Shown here piece by piece: positions 34,289-47,183 of a stretch of 64,000 bases of DNA (the first letter of the stretch is position 1; each line of letters opens with the position of its first letter). The DNA is taken from assembly GCA_963576475.1 (NCBI GenBank), contig OY754972.1, forward strand, positions 27,500,424 to 27,564,423, given 5' to 3'. The stretch comes from Molanna angustata (taxonomy: Eukaryota > Arthropoda > Insecta > Trichoptera > Molannidae). A model generated the notes under the pieces. The model saw nothing but the letters and a program-made list of their open reading frames with translations. It ran no database searches and was not told the origin of the DNA. A program made the position numbers and the translations under genes.

Positions 34289-34812
34289 GGCTGTGTTCAG
34301 ATTCAACGCTCGACGTCAGGCATCGAATGTACCTGAAGTTGCAGATTGTAGCGTTTTTCACACCAATCTCACTGAACGCTTTCGAGCGGCGTTTCAATCT
34401 GAACACTGCATCGGGCGTTTTGTTTTAAATATCAAAATGTCATTTATCATACATGTTTCTTTTTAGGTTATATTTTCATCGAAAGGCGAAAATTGGGCAG
34501 TGGTGTAAAGAATGATCTCTGATTTTTTATTGGAAATTGTTGAATGATATTTTTATAAATCAATCTCTTTGTGAATGCAATTGTCATCTTAACAACTGAT
34601 GTCAACTTACATAATAGGTGCAACAGAAACAAACAGATACTATAACTGTCAGAGCGTTTTTACCCGACAATTTTACCGAGCGTTTGGTGCGTACACTCGA
34701 CGTTCAATCTGAACGCCACAATATCTTTCGAGCGCCTGTTTCCGGTCATTATGAACGGCTTAGAGCGTCACTAAGTGCACTCGGCATTCATTGTGAACGT
34801 AGCTCAGAGTCA
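34289..34812. mobile_element. Element H: GC-rich MITE with diverged inverted ends
   Basis: The left end gggctgtgttcagattcaac and the reversed right end (acgttcacaatgaatgccga) share a ttca.attcaacgc/ttcacaatgaatgc core. Many gagcg/cgctc and gttcaatctgaacg motifs are repeated inside. There is no transposase. It is compatible with a Harbinger- or hAT-type MITE. Confidence 0.55.
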
Positions 34813-36750
34813 GATATTTATCTATAAATATACCACAAAAGCAGTAGCGTAGCTACCTAATAGCAGGCTCATGCAACGCATGAGAGCCCAGCGGTAGGGC
34901 AAGGGGCTCGAATTTCGAAACACAATACAAAAGAAACAAACAAAATAATTATGAAAATTCAATCCTAAGAATTAGAACATGAACAATTTAAATTATATTT
35001 CAAAAATTGACCTTTAAAAATGAGTGATTTCACAGATATCAAAACAGGATAAGTAGAAGATATTTTGAAAACAGCAATTTTATTCTTATTTTATTCTCAT
35101 TATTTACTGTATCATGATTATAATATGTTTTATATACAAATATTTTTTAAATAGTAGCTTTTGTAAATATGTTTAAAAATTTGCAAATTTGTTCGTATTT
35201 AAAAAAAAATATTAGGTCTCATTATTTAGTCTTTGCACGAGGGCCCAAATTGTCTAGCTACATCATTGCATAAAAGCCGATATTCTTAACGTTTATTTTT
35301 ACTAGTGGTTAACCGTAAAAAGTAAAAGGTTGCACAGTACCTACTGGGTAAACTTATGTAGGTGTGCTGACGTTTTTAGTAAACAGACATGTTTTAAGTT
35401 ACAATTATTACATGTTGGGTAGTGAGTACTGTACTTAATAATTTACAACAAGAAATACATAGACTGATACTAAGGATTGCGATGCTATTGGTGCAGAAAA
35501 TTTTCAACATGAGCATGTACCAAATACTCATAATATATATTATGTAAGTTTGTAGTCCTGTTCTGTTTGCACGAAATAAACAGGACTATTACTAGGTCAC
35601 GTTCGTGTTGTGGAATAGTAGGTACATAATATACGAATATTATTCCAAGACACACATTTGCCCACAGGAAGTAAAGGTTTTCACAAAAAATATACAACAG
35701 ATAGATAAGTTGTATTGTTATTTCATTGAATAAAAATGACCCATTATGAATAAATTACACAAGTGATCGACGGATGGACGACCTCTAACTTTTCAGCAAT
35801 AATACTGAAACAATTAATGAAAAAATATATTTTTAACTTTTTATTAGGTGTAGGTATACTACAATAACTATATTTTAAATTAAACTAGCGGGCCCGGGCA
35901 GACCGCATTTTATATAGACCTCATTTTACCAACAATAAGATCGTCTGGTAAATTTTCTAGATGAGTACATAATACAGACGTCAATAGATTTATTCACACC
36001 ACCATCTATTGAGAGCTTTCATCACTTATAAGTGAATTACGACCCTTTTTGCCTATAAAAAATTCTTGGGGGGGTGTAGGGAAGTCAAAATTTGTAGTTA
36101 TATTATTTTTTTGGACGAGAAATCTTAAAAAAAAATGAACTTTTAGCCGAGAAGGGGGGCGATTTGCACGTAAACCAACGAAGCAAAAAGACACAAATTA
36201 TGCGCTCTGCTCAACCGGGAGCTCGTTCAAGATGTTTGGCGAAAATTATATCGGTTAGGCGCAACGGGAATTATGTCGTGAGTTCATAGGTACTATGAGT
36301 TTTTTTTATTGTATGACAGACAATTATATGCATTATATACCTAGGTCTATTTACATATGTATATTATGTTGTTTATTTACTTGTCGTCCATAGATAATAG
36401 AAGATTTCTGTTGTACGACTTCACAATAAATCAAATCCTTGTGATATGTCGTTGTTGTTGTTTATCTTCATTTAATTTGAATGTAATTTTTGATGCTTTT
36501 CAGTTGATTAATTAATATAAAATAATTGTTTTAATATCCACTTATGTATTTTTGAACGTCGCAAAAATCCATTATACGCAATATATTTTAAAAGCCCGGA
36601 TTTTTTGTTTTAAATATTTATTTTATTTTAAAGTAACGTATTTTGTGTTTTTGCAAAAAAATCTCGAATCTTTTGTTGTATCTTCAGTGGTTATCTTCCT
36701 TTGTTGTAATGTACCTACTTACATACCAACGCGACACATCCGTCAATTTA
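34813..36750. other. No gene recognised
   Basis: AT-rich intron. A GC-rich scrap (actagcgggcccgggcagac near 35884) and a gccatctattgagag-like segment near 36003 resemble insect transposon ends but cannot be bounded. Confidence 0.4.
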
Positions 36751-36754
36751 GGGT

Positions 36755-36860
36755 AACCAGCGACAGGTCTGCGAGCATGCATCACCTTTTAAAAGGAAGC
36801 ACGATACATGCACGTATCCCCACACACCAGTCTTGTCTCACCCAATTTTATTTTACTGTT
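36755..36860 (+). repeat. Dispersed repeat G, copy 2
   Basis: ccagcgacaggtctgcg ... ccccacacaccagtcttgtctc matches 26942-27045. Confidence 0.6.
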
Positions 36861-37451
36861 GTATTTACTAATACCCGGTTTTCGGTAATAATAATATGGT
36901 AAAAATATATCTAAAATATCGACTATTAAGAAAATCTCTTTGGAGTATTTGGTATCCCTGTTTAAAACATCTTGTCTTTGACATTGTTTAAAAGAGATAC
37001 ACTTAGGTACTATCTTAATACTTGAGAGAGCACTTTGTACCTCTAAAGTAGGTATACCTATGTACATATGTTCACATGAATTTTTTATCGTTTCTATCGA
37101 ACTACACAGTTCAAACCATTAAAGTTAAGCTACTTTATCAGTATTTTAGTTTCATACTTCTATTACCTACATTTCCAACGTTGAAGGAAAACTGTGTACC
37201 TACCTACATTATATAACATGCAATTCAATTATAACATTTTTGACTTACAAAGTAAGCGACTCGTCCCTTTACAACATTTCAACTTTAATCTTCTTATTGA
37301 CTCTAATAAAATATTTATTGATGTTCAATACCAAATGAGTTATGTACGGAGAAATATCGGTAATTCCTTGAATTTTCATGTAAAATATCTTCCTGGGTTG
37401 GTTGTTTTCTCAATAAACTTTAGTACATACATATTGCTTAAATATTCCTTC
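36861..37451. other. No feature recognised
   Basis: AT-rich intron sequence. Confidence 0.5.
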
Positions 37452-37634
37452 AACGATCATAACGTTATTTCATTTAGTAGGTATGTATAAAGATCACCTA
37501 AATAGAAGATTATATAGAACAACTAAATATGTATTCCTTCAACTTCTTCATACAAAGCAACGATCATAACGTTATTTCATTTAGTAGGTATGTATAAAGA
37601 TCACCTTAATAGAAGATTATATAGAACAACTAAA
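37452..37634 (+). repeat. Direct duplication of a 77-bp segment
   Basis: caacgatcataacgttattt ... agaacaactaaa occurs at 37452-37528 and 37558-37634 with one difference and a 29-bp spacer. Confidence 0.95.
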
Positions 37635-38525
37635 AATGATTTTTTTTGTAAAAAATAAGTATTTTTACTCCTCACTACCCCAAGGGGATATAATGGGGAG
37701 TTACCAGCTTGAACCCGCTCTGGCTGATATCCTCACCCCAATACCAACAATAAAAGAGGAATCAACCAACTTTCAAAAAATAAATAAATTTATTACTCTA
37801 AAATAACAAACCAACATAATTAACAAAATTGAAATATTAACTAAAAAATAATTTAAATTTAAATTTATTTCTAAAATTAATATTCTAGCTATTATTATCA
37901 AACCACAAATTCAAACTCTAATGAATACGTAATTTTTAAGGTTATTTATTATTGCAGATTATAAACTAGTTTTTTATTGCTGATATTGTAATCTGAAAGT
38001 TACATCACAATGAATCTGTGTTTGTGTGCTGTGTACTATGATGTGCTATTCTATGTACGGCGTGTTTATTTAACTTTATCGATTAAAGACATTCTTACTT
38101 TATCGATAAATGAGTACCTACTCATTCAACTCTTTTGAAATTTTGAAAATTTGTATAACCAATACTCGCTTTCACGCCATTAGATTTTGAAAGATATTAA
38201 ATCAGTGCTTCTCAATTTTTTTTAACTGACAAATATTTCAAAGTGAAAAATAAACCAAGCTCAGGTATCTAAAATTTTATTTTTTTATATACCAACTTCT
38301 AAAAAGAGACATCACATACACTAATTGCATAGAAGAATTCTCACGTATTCATAATAAAAAAATATTTCAATCAAAAATAATTTAACAAAATCATTTAAAA
38401 AACGTAACGTACAAAATCAGTTCGTAACTACAAAATTTCGTACCTACACTTCTCTTCACTAGCAAGTCACTTGTGGATTGACATTTTGTAACATTTTGTT
38501 TTAATTTTGTATTTAGTTTGAATTT
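37635..38525. other. No feature recognised
   Basis: AT-rich intron sequence ahead of the ribozyme-like motif at 38532. Confidence 0.5.
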
Positions 38526-38531
38526 TGCCTC

Positions 38532-38559
38532 TGATGATGCTGGCTGAGCCCAGTGAAAG
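38532..38559 (+). ncRNA. Hammerhead-ribozyme-like core motif
   Basis: CTGATGA is followed by a short stem (ctgg ... ccag) and GAAA, the conserved hammerhead core order CUGANGA, stem II, GAAA. Such motifs occur in Penelope-like elements. The flanking stems I and III and the NUH cleavage site are not convincing, so activity is unproven. Confidence 0.35.
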
Positions 38560-38649
38560 AGCTTAGTCATTAAAAATATAAACTCACTGTGGATTAAAAC
38601 TGTGTTACATATTTAATTATTAAAATAAAACTTTCTATTTTATATATTT

Positions 38650-39409
38650 CAACTGCTGATTTGTTCAAGAGGATTTATTTCTCTTAACATATCGATATAT
38701 TTTTCAAGTCAAGATCCGCGAGATTGGTATGGCCAGGTCGATATTTTTCATGTTTTTTTAAACTTTGAGGTCAAAAAAACACCAACTTAGAGGAACGCAG
38801 CATATGTCATAAAAATATGGATGAATGACCTGTTAGATCGGAGCTCCTCACAGCTGGTTCAACGTCCCATTGGTCATGAAGATTTTGTGATCTCGAAGAA
38901 CAATTTTCATGAATTCAAGAAGTTCTGTCATAGCTATGGTGCTTTACTTTTGATTGATTCGCACTTAGTTTATTTTTTTAAAGAGATCTTAGACACACCG
39001 TTAATGCTTTACATTTGAAAAGATCTGATTTCGATGACAGTCCACGAGTGTAAATTTTCTTTTCACATTCGTCGATTGTTCTTTTTGCACTATGGTGCCA
39101 AGATTGCTAATCTAGAAGGCTTCATGAGCTACTTTTCGTATACTATGCATTTTTTTGTCGCTCATTTAGCGTTCTGTGAAGGGGCTGTTTAGAGTCCCCA
39201 TGTGCAGAGCGGGTGGTGGTGGTAGTAGCGAAAAAAATATGTGGGTGAACTCAGAATCCAGTAATTGACATACATATAAGCTGCGAAGCTTCTTAGTTGG
39301 TGTTTTTTGACTTTAAAGTTGTAAAACCACGAAAAATGTAGGCTTGGCCATAAAAAATATTACGGATACGGAATAGAAAAATAAATTCTCTTGAACAAAT
39401 CGACAGTTG
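38650..39409. mobile_element. Element C with inverted ends, carrying a LINE tail
   Basis: The left end caactgctgatttgttcaag is inverted at the right (gaacaaatcgacagttg). Inner arms share aaaacaccaacttagagg and its inverse ttagttggtgtttttt. The centre (38821-39235) is an inserted LINE tail. Confidence 0.75.
38821..39235 (+). pseudogene. LINE C-terminal tail inside element C
   Basis: GHEDFVISKN ... EFKKFC and the following cgggtggtggtggtagtag block parallel, on the opposite strand, the end of the LINE at 25165-25755. It is open for 65 codons and then broken. Confidence 0.5.
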
Positions 39410-39639
39410 GATAAAGAAAAATAGGTACCTACTTCAAGACAGTATATTTCAATATAAATAAGGTTTAATAATAATGATAATAATCAATACTTCCTTGCAC
39501 CCTGCGTAAGTGGCAAGTTTATTGCCAAAAGTATATTTCTTCGACCTAACAAGTTTTTCCAGCCCAGAGAAGCAATATTTGCCTGAGAAATGAATCTGGT
39601 TTCTATAATGCTTCTCTTTGATACATTGAAATCCGAATT

Positions 39640-40170
39640 GAATAAGGGTTATTTATTTATTTTGAAACTTCTTGTACATATGATTAGTACACTGGCGGGC
39701 TTATTGCCTAATGGCAATTTCTTCCAACCAACCAGAGTAAATGTTAAATATACAAAACAATGTGTACTATGGCAATAAGTTAATCACATTACAAAATAAA
39801 TAAAGATATCAGAAGAAAAGTAAAAAAAAAAACAAAGAAGATAGCATATAAGAACAATTCATAGCAATGATAGGAAAACTAAACCATAAGGAAAGGAAGA
39901 GGAGAGGAAGATGTAATCAGGTGTTGTCAGATAAATATTTTTGCTTTAGCCTTTTCTTGGAGATGTTTAGTGAGATAGACGACGATATATCAGGACTATT
40001 CCATAGTCTAGCTGAATGTACTTCAAATGAAGAGCAAAAAAAATCAGAACAATGAATAGGGATAGATAGTAAAGCACGTTCAGCAGATCGAAGTGGGCGC
40101 CCGTGGCTTGGAAGATAAGTGAATCAAAGTTATCAGTGCTATCAAAGAGACGCATAATCCTGCACCAATA
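39640..40170 (-). pseudogene. LINE 3' fragment, same family as 61135-61800
   Basis: ttattgcctaatggcaatttc, ccaaccaaccag and the complement of FHSLAECTSNEEQ-like sequence follow the same order as 61160-61520. All frames are broken. Confidence 0.7.
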
Positions 40171-40706
40171 TATTGAAATTTTGTTGATTTTTTTATGTTT
40201 ATATAATAAATAATGCAAGAACTGAAGACGATGAGCCTAAATGCTTTGTCGAGTGACGCTGTACATGAATATTTGTTTCAACGTGAAAAATTACCCCCAG
40301 AAACGGTGAAATTGGATCAAATAGTCCTAGTAGAAGAACATCGCATCATATATGTAGGCACACACATAAGGAACAAAATGTATATGGTTGAACTGTAGAC
40401 TAGACCATTCCCACAGGCGAGAGTTTAATCAAGATTTATAGCCGGAAGCGAGACACCAAATAGATATCGCAACATGAACCCAACTCTTTCCACGTCATTA
40501 GGTACAACTCGAGGGACAGAGATAAGGAGAGGTGACTTCATGCAATAATTTCGTTTCAGTATAATTAAGAAACATTTATTATTAAAATAATGGAAATTAA
40601 AGGTAATACAAAATAAAATTAGGTTTAAACAATTCCTACCTACTTTAAGGTTGATATAGCCTTGTCTTGTGATTTCTAGATTTCTTGTGATTTACTCTAG
40701 AACTTG

Positions 40707-41520
40707 TTTAGGGGGGGGGGGACTGCTGCCAACGTACCTATTTTAAAATTGATATACCATAATTATTTCTTATCAAATCGTTTTGGAAAATATAATTTAG
40801 ATAGTTTGGATATTAATAAAGAAAAATATATCTTCATTTTTTGATAATGTTCTGTATAAATTCTTGTAGAAAAATAATGGCATACCTCGATTTTCAAAGT
40901 TTATCTTATATTTTTAATAAAATATAAGGCTAGATGATTTTGTGTGGATGTAAACTTTTACATCCACCTGAGGAAGGGAACGGACGTTCCCGAAACATGT
41001 AGTGAACAAGTAAAATAAACAAGTGGAAATATACAAAGAATAGTATTTATTCAACATATTTTTTTTTAATTAAAGAAGACAAAAATATCTAGAAAAATAT
41101 GATGTGACGTTGCATTGATGCTTCAGGTTTAGTAAATAAACCTAAAAAATATTTTTTTTCCATTGAGCGCCATTGCGAAATACAAGTTATTTTGGTTTAT
41201 TAACTTAACCCGATGCATTAATGCAACGTTAGGTACATCGTATTTTTCCAGATATTTTGATCTTCTTTAATTTATAAAAAAATATAATGCTCTATACCTA
41301 ATGTTTTTTAGAAATTTAAGATACATTTCAAAAATCGGGCTATGCTTATTATTTTCCTACATGAATATATACAGAACATAATTAAAAAGGTAAGGTATAT
41401 GTTTCTTTATTAATATCCAAACTAACTAGGTTATTTTTTCAAAATGATTCGTTTTGTAGTACCTAATGATGCAAATTCAAATTGAAAAAATAGGTAGGTT
41501 GGCAGCAGTTACCCTCTTTT
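40707..41520. mobile_element. Long foldback element, copy 2, with a 127-bp insert
   Basis: It starts with a G run plus actgctgccaacg and ends ggttggcagcagttaccctc. It matches 3276-3968 over both arms. Bases 40929-41055 are absent from copy 1. Confidence 0.85.
40929..41055 (+). mobile_element. Small insert with hairpin and hammerhead-like core
   Basis: An 11-bp hairpin (gtggatgtaaa ... tttacatccac) leads into CTGAGGA, a 6-bp stem (gggaac ... gttccc) and GAAAC. This order fits CUGANGA-stem II-GAAA of hammerhead ribozymes, with the preceding hairpin in the place of stem I. The NUH site and stem III are not clear. The insert probably belongs to a small retroelement. Confidence 0.4.
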
Positions 41521-42475
41521 TTCGGTCTTAGGTGCTATTTGTGATTTGAATTTAATTCGACTCTTACTGCAATAGCGTAAGATAATAGTTAAGTTACAAA
41601 AAATAATAATGAATCAAAGTCGGTGGTTTTCTTTGTCTGTCTTCGTTGATCTTCAGAAGTGGAAACAGGATTTATTTATTAGGTATTTTAATTTTTTAAA
41701 ATGAATTTCCACAACGTTACCGCCTCTACCTTAGAATATGCACATTACAATAAGAGGTACAAGGCGGAGGGTGGCTTTCCATTTTGTTTCCACTTACAGT
41801 ACCTACTAACTATTTATTTAAGAATCCAATTAGAAGATTACATATATAGATTGGGAAAAAATATGGTCATTTAACTGACATTCTTTTTCAGATTCCCTAG
41901 CTATGTATAAGCTAGCATTGTCAATCATTTTTGATGACTAAAGTATAAGTAGATAGGTACCTACTTAAGAATGCTATAAGTACCCAAAATGTGTTTTTTA
42001 TTGTTTTGTCGATTTTTATTTTCTTCATTTATTAGTTTGTGTCCTAATTGTAAATTTTGTGTAAATATTGTTTTATGTAGGTATGTTCCTACTTAAAAAA
42101 CAATATTTGGGAGTTGATGAGTATTGACTGTTGTTATTCTTAAGTTATATAACTATAGGTTGGTTTATTGTGTTTGTAGGTATAATGGCGTGAAGCCGTG
42201 TATTTGAGAATAAATAAAGACAAAAATCTTATTATGTACATATGTGCACGTCTATCTCTTGAGAGCTTTAAGATTTCGAATTTTTAACTATCATTGTAAA
42301 TATTGGGAAAGAGAAGACACTTTCATTCTGATTTAAATACTTTTTTCATAAAGATACCTTTGATTAAAGTAGGTATATTCATTTTTTCATACATCGCAAT
42401 GCATCGTCACGATTCATTTTTTTGTGATTTCATTTATATAGCATTATAATACAAAGATAGATATTCATCTTTAGC
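41521..42475. other. No feature recognised
   Basis: AT-rich intron sequence. Confidence 0.5.
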
Positions 42476-42479
42476 CAGT

Positions 42480-42760
42480 GTTTGCCCAATGCAGGACATC
42501 CTCCTCTCCTACTCCACTCTTCCCGTTTCTGTAAGATTCTCATCCACTAGGGTCCAACGAATCTTTTGATGTTTTTCATTATTGTTATGTGTTCTGCCAA
42601 ATTCCATTCTCATTCCTGTCGGCGCTGTATATTTCCTTCGTCGGGAATTCCTCATTCATTCTCCCCATGTGACCAAACCATCTCAATGTGTTTACTTTTA
42701 TTCTAGTAATAACATCTTTCTTCTTCTTACATTCTTTCCTTACGTCCTCATTTCTAATGT
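42480..42760 (-). pseudogene. LINE RT C-terminal fragment
   Basis: The minus strand reads IRIKVNTLRWFGHMGRMNEE, the W-F-G-H motif of RTE-like elements, then decayed sequence toward 42480. Confidence 0.75.
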
Positions 42761-42879
42761 CTTAATCACATCGGATAATTTCTTAAAAGAAAGTTGCATT
42801 CAATTAGCTACTTCCTTTCATTAGATGAATACAATATTGAAATATTATATGGATGGGTGTTAGAATAAAAACATTAATG

Positions 42880-43960
42880 CACTAAAACACTATACAAGTA
42901 TACAATACATACATTCGTCCTCATCTGGAGTTCTGTTCATCGATATGGAACCCGAACTACAAAATCTATATTAACCAAATAGAAAACATTAAAAAAACTT
43001 TCTTGAAACACTTGGAGAGACGCCTTCTTATGTTGAACACACTTATTATAATTTTTTTTTAACATAAATAGATTGCAGGACAGAAGACTATACTTCACCA
43101 AATATTACTACATAAAATTTGCAATAACTTAATAGATTCCTCTGACGTACTCAATACTTTATCACTCCATATACCGAATAGACATACCCGCTCACAAAAT
43201 TTATTCCTCATACCAGTATGCTTTATTAATTACATATATATTTTTCACCCATCTTTAGAATTCAGCGAGATAATAATACACATTTCAAACACACAGATAT
43301 TTTTCATGACACTTTACAACAGTATCAAAAACTGATAAAGATGTTCTTGAACTTTAATACACCTATTCCACCGTCACTAGAATCAAGACGCAAATGCCAA
43401 GATATACAATTTCTGTACAACATATTGAACAATATTATTGACTGCCCGGAACTTTTGTCGAGTATTGACTTTAACGTACCATTGAGACGCTCCAGACACA
43501 CAACTCTCTTCCGACCTAAATTATACAAAACTAATGCCGCGAAAAACTCAACTATAAACAGAATTATAAACACATACATAAAATATGAGAAGTCCCTTGA
43601 CATAGACCTATTCAGTGATACAAAACATAAACACGCTCAAAAATTAAAAACAGGAATTTCATAAGATTATCACTAACGCACAGCACGCATGCACATACAC
43701 ATATATGTACACTTACACATACACACACATACACACACACACACACTTTCACACATATACACCCTCACACACACATATGATTTTGTATCTTGTATATATG
43801 ACTGTATTTTGTAATAAATCATGATAGTATTGTAAGCTAATAATTGATGTACGGAGATGATAATTGTTATATTTGATATTTTTATACATATATACTATTC
43901 TTTGTACATTGTTAGCTTCAATTTGAAAAAATAAAAAATAAAAAAATAAAAATACACAAT
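42880..43960 (+). pseudogene. LINE RT C-terminus and 3' UTR
   Basis: The left part reads YIRPHLEFCSSIWNPNYK and the ORF 43341-43664 ends the protein (FLYNILNNIIDCPELLSSID, FNVPLRRSRHTT). The UTR has a CA-rich tract (43686-43765) and an aaaataaaaa tail. It is the same family as the minus-strand fragment at 56950-57650. Confidence 0.8.
43686..43765 (+). repeat. CA-rich microsatellite in a LINE 3' UTR
   Basis: Imperfect (CA)n with cacatac variants. Confidence 0.9.
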
Positions 43961-44989
43961 CCCCTCCTCATTCACTAAAGATCACTCCTCCTCACCCTGA
44001 AACATACTCGTTAAATGTATATTTTTATTTTTAACTATCGAAGAAAGAATTTTTGTCTCAACTTAAATAACTTAAGACTGTAGCTTACTGAAATGCAATA
44101 AATAAATAAATAGTAGAAGATGATTGGATGAGCAAAATATAATGTTGGAGTGGGTTGATACTAGTGGCGCCCTCTGAAAAGAAAACACCTCGAGAGCCAT
44201 AATACCACCACTAACACAGCTTTGTTCCTTTCTGCTTAATTTAGCATAGACGCGACGTAATGGTATGAATGTATGATGGAGTGTAAAAATATGCAAAACT
44301 ATTCAAAATTCCAAGACTGAGTAAGCTTGTGTAGGATGAGCGATGAATAGGATTAAGACGTAAGATTGAAAGCACTAACGGAAGCTCTCGCCTTCTTACA
44401 TGATATACAGAATTTCATAATTTTCTGCATTTATGCTTCGACTAATATACGCTCTGTACGTAGGTAGGTGATGCATCTGATTATGTAAATATTTGCATCC
44501 AACGAATTATCCTTTGTGAGAACAATTTATATTACAGAAAGATATTATATATATTGCTAACATATTATAATATTATCTACTTTCGTAAATTATTTTCATA
44601 CGGCGAATACCAAAAACAAGAAACAAAGTAGGTACAAAATTAAAAGGATGTTTGAAATAAAATTGAAAAAATATACTTAATACTGTATGAAAATAGATAT
44701 TTTAATGTAAATTAAACATAAAAAATAAATAATATTTTTTCAACATAAAATATGTAAAGTGAAAAAATGGTGAACAAATTTTACTACATACCTATACGTA
44801 CTTAAGGGTAAAAAATATTATACATGAACTTTCTTGTTAGGTTTTGTTTATATTATTGCAACAGTTCATTACTATTAATATTATTACACATTATGAAAGC
44901 ATTCCTTTAAGGGGCCATATAAACCTAAAAATCTCAATTTCAAATCAAATACCTCAAAATGTTAAATAGTGTGTTTCTAGAAAAAATAG
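43961..44989. other. No feature recognised
   Basis: AT-rich sequence between a LINE tail and the Harbinger-like element. Confidence 0.5.
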
Positions 44990-45388
44990 TAAAGGCTGAT
45001 TTACACGATGCAAGTTTCTTGTACATACCAGAGCAATAATTGAATGCAATAAATTAGGCGCAATAATTGACTTTCAAGAATTGTAAGCAAGTGTTTACAC
45101 GCTCATATTATTTAAAAAATGGAATGCAATTATTGAATGCAAATCTTGACAAGAAATAATTGCATGTGTGTTTTGTTTACACCAATACAATTATTTCTAT
45201 GACATTATTGCTTTCCAGTATTGACTTGTCTAAACACATACTTGTACCATTTACAGACGTGTTGCTTCAAGTATTGCACGTATTTGCGTTGGTGAATTTT
45301 TCATTCAAGTGTTGAATGTTTTGAAGGATGATTGTTCATTTTTCAGTAAAAAACTAATCAAAAAATATTAAAATTCGGTTTCGCTGAT

Positions 45389-45565
45389 TTAATAAAGTTC
45401 ATTAAAATTTATCGGAATCATGAGTGTTTATGGGACACTGAAAATGTACAAGCAGCATTTGTACAGGAATTTGGATTTGAAGATTTCGGACCTAAGGAAA
45501 TCTTCTATTATTGGCAGCTGTCAAGACGCGTGGATGCCTTGTGTTTGGCTGTTATTAAGATTTGA
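45389..45565 (+). pseudogene. MADF-like DNA-binding fragment inside the Harbinger-like element
   Basis: An open stretch of 58 codons ends in TGA at 45563. The part FIKIYRNHECLWDTENVQ has the MADF helix pattern (polar-IxLYRxxxCLWD). PIF/Harbinger elements usually encode a second Myb/SANT- or MADF-type protein beside the transposase, which fits the location near the left inverted repeat. There is no clear start Met or longer frame, so this is probably a remnant. The second half matches MADF only loosely. Confidence 0.45.
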
Positions 45566-45878
45566 ATTATAAAGAACTAAATATACAAATTTGAAGTGAA
45601 AGTTGCGTGGGATTGTCGGGTGAATGTACTGACCTGAAGTGGTTGTTATTTGGACATTTTGTTTGAGTTTTCAAGTTAAAAAATACCAAAGTGTTGAAAT
45701 ATCTAGTCAATGATATTATTGTTACAAAAAATTTATTCATAAACTTGTGTGTACTGTGTATCTACCTACGGCATAGATATATACATAATATATATGTGTG
45801 TGTGTTTCTACAACTCCAAAAGGGGAGATAAGTGAAAAACGGAACATACATACTAGCAAATATCTGTGAAATAAAATC

Positions 45879-46905
45879 ATGTCAACCGCACACAAATATC
45901 TGAATGAGGCTAGAACTGTTATTGATGATTTGATGAGTGTTGTCCAGGATGAAAGAAGGAGATGTAACAAAGACCAAATAAATTTCATCTCTGGAAAAGC
46001 AAAACAATTGCTGTGTCTCATTGGCCACTTTGGTATCGAACAGGCAGAAATCAAAGGTCATACCAAAGGAGAAAAAATGAACAACATTCTATCGATGACA
46101 TCTTCAGAATTTAAGAACATGGATCAAAGAAAAGAATTTTGTATTCTTATTACCCCAAAAAACAAGGATGAAACAAGTACTATCGTGAAAAAAAATACAA
46201 GAAAAGATCAAGCCTGGTAAATTGGGTATTCGTATCAATACTATGAAACAAATATCATCAAATAGACTCATCATAAAATGCCCAGAAAAAAAAGATGCAA
46301 ACCAATTATCGGTCGTGATCAATAATGAAGTCAAGGAAGTAAGTGCAGAGGAATTAAAGAAAAAAAAATCCCACTATGATATTCAAGGGAATCTCTAATG
46401 ATTATAATAAAGAGGACTTTGCTGATGACATTATAAATCAGAATGAAGGTATCAAAACAACAATCCAAAGTCAAAATATTAAAACCCATTTTGAAATTAA
46501 GAAAGTAATAAAAAGTAAATTTAATGACAATGTAAGTTACATAGTTGAACTAAATAGCAATGTCAGAAAAGAAATCATCAAAGAAGGAAAAATCAATTTG
46601 GGTTACCAACGAATATATGTAGAAGATACAAATCCTGTCGTACAATGCTACTTCTGTCTCAAATTTGGACATACATCAAGCAGATGCCTACAAAAAGTCG
46701 CGAACAAAATGGCGTGTATGCACTGCGCCGGAAACCATTTTATAAGGATTGTGAAAACAAGGACACCTCTCCAAAATGTAAAAACTGTGTCGCAACAAAC
46801 GAAAAATTTAATTTAAAATCTCCAACCGACCATCTAGCAAATAATAAGAGCTGTCCATATTTACAAAGAATGACAAAAATAGCTTTAGAAAAAATAGATT
46901 TCTGA
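45879..46905 (+). pseudogene. LINE ORF1 (Gag-like, zinc knuckles), frameshifted
   Basis: The N-terminal ORF starts at 45879 and runs 105 codons to an eight-A run near 46187. Coding then continues in other frames through 46376-46816 and to the stop at 46903-46905. The C-terminal part has CYFCLKFGHTSSRC (CX2CX4HX4C), a second CX2C...H...C knuckle in the adjacent frame, and a third CKNC...H...C motif. This triple-knuckle nucleocapsid layout is usual for Jockey/R1/I-type LINEs. ORF1 protein binds the element RNA. The breaks are at the A runs near 46187 and 46360 and around 46738. Confidence 0.8.
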
Positions 46906-47183
46906 CTATATTACATAAAAATAACTCCATTTAAAAAAAAATGTATAATATACAAAAATATAAAAAAAAATCGAATTCCGCAAAAATTTACTCAATAATA
47001 TTCTAAAAATTAAAATAACTAAATTTTTAAAAAATGATATAAAAAATACCTTATAATATTTTTCATAAACATTCCCTCTCCTTAACGAATAAACTCTCTT
47101 TTTATATGTATATATTAATCAATCTAATATCTATAAAATATAAATGGATGACTACGTAACTCAACAGCTAGAAAAAAAAAATC

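Noticed and set aside
34618..34827. 69-codon ORF as a gene
   Set aside because: It lies inside the inverted-end element H and is built on its repeated gagcg and gttcaatctgaacg motifs.
35884..36250. Helitron end
   Set aside because: actagcgggcccgggcagac looks like insect transposon termini, but no 3' hairpin with CTRR end or Rep/helicase codons could be found.
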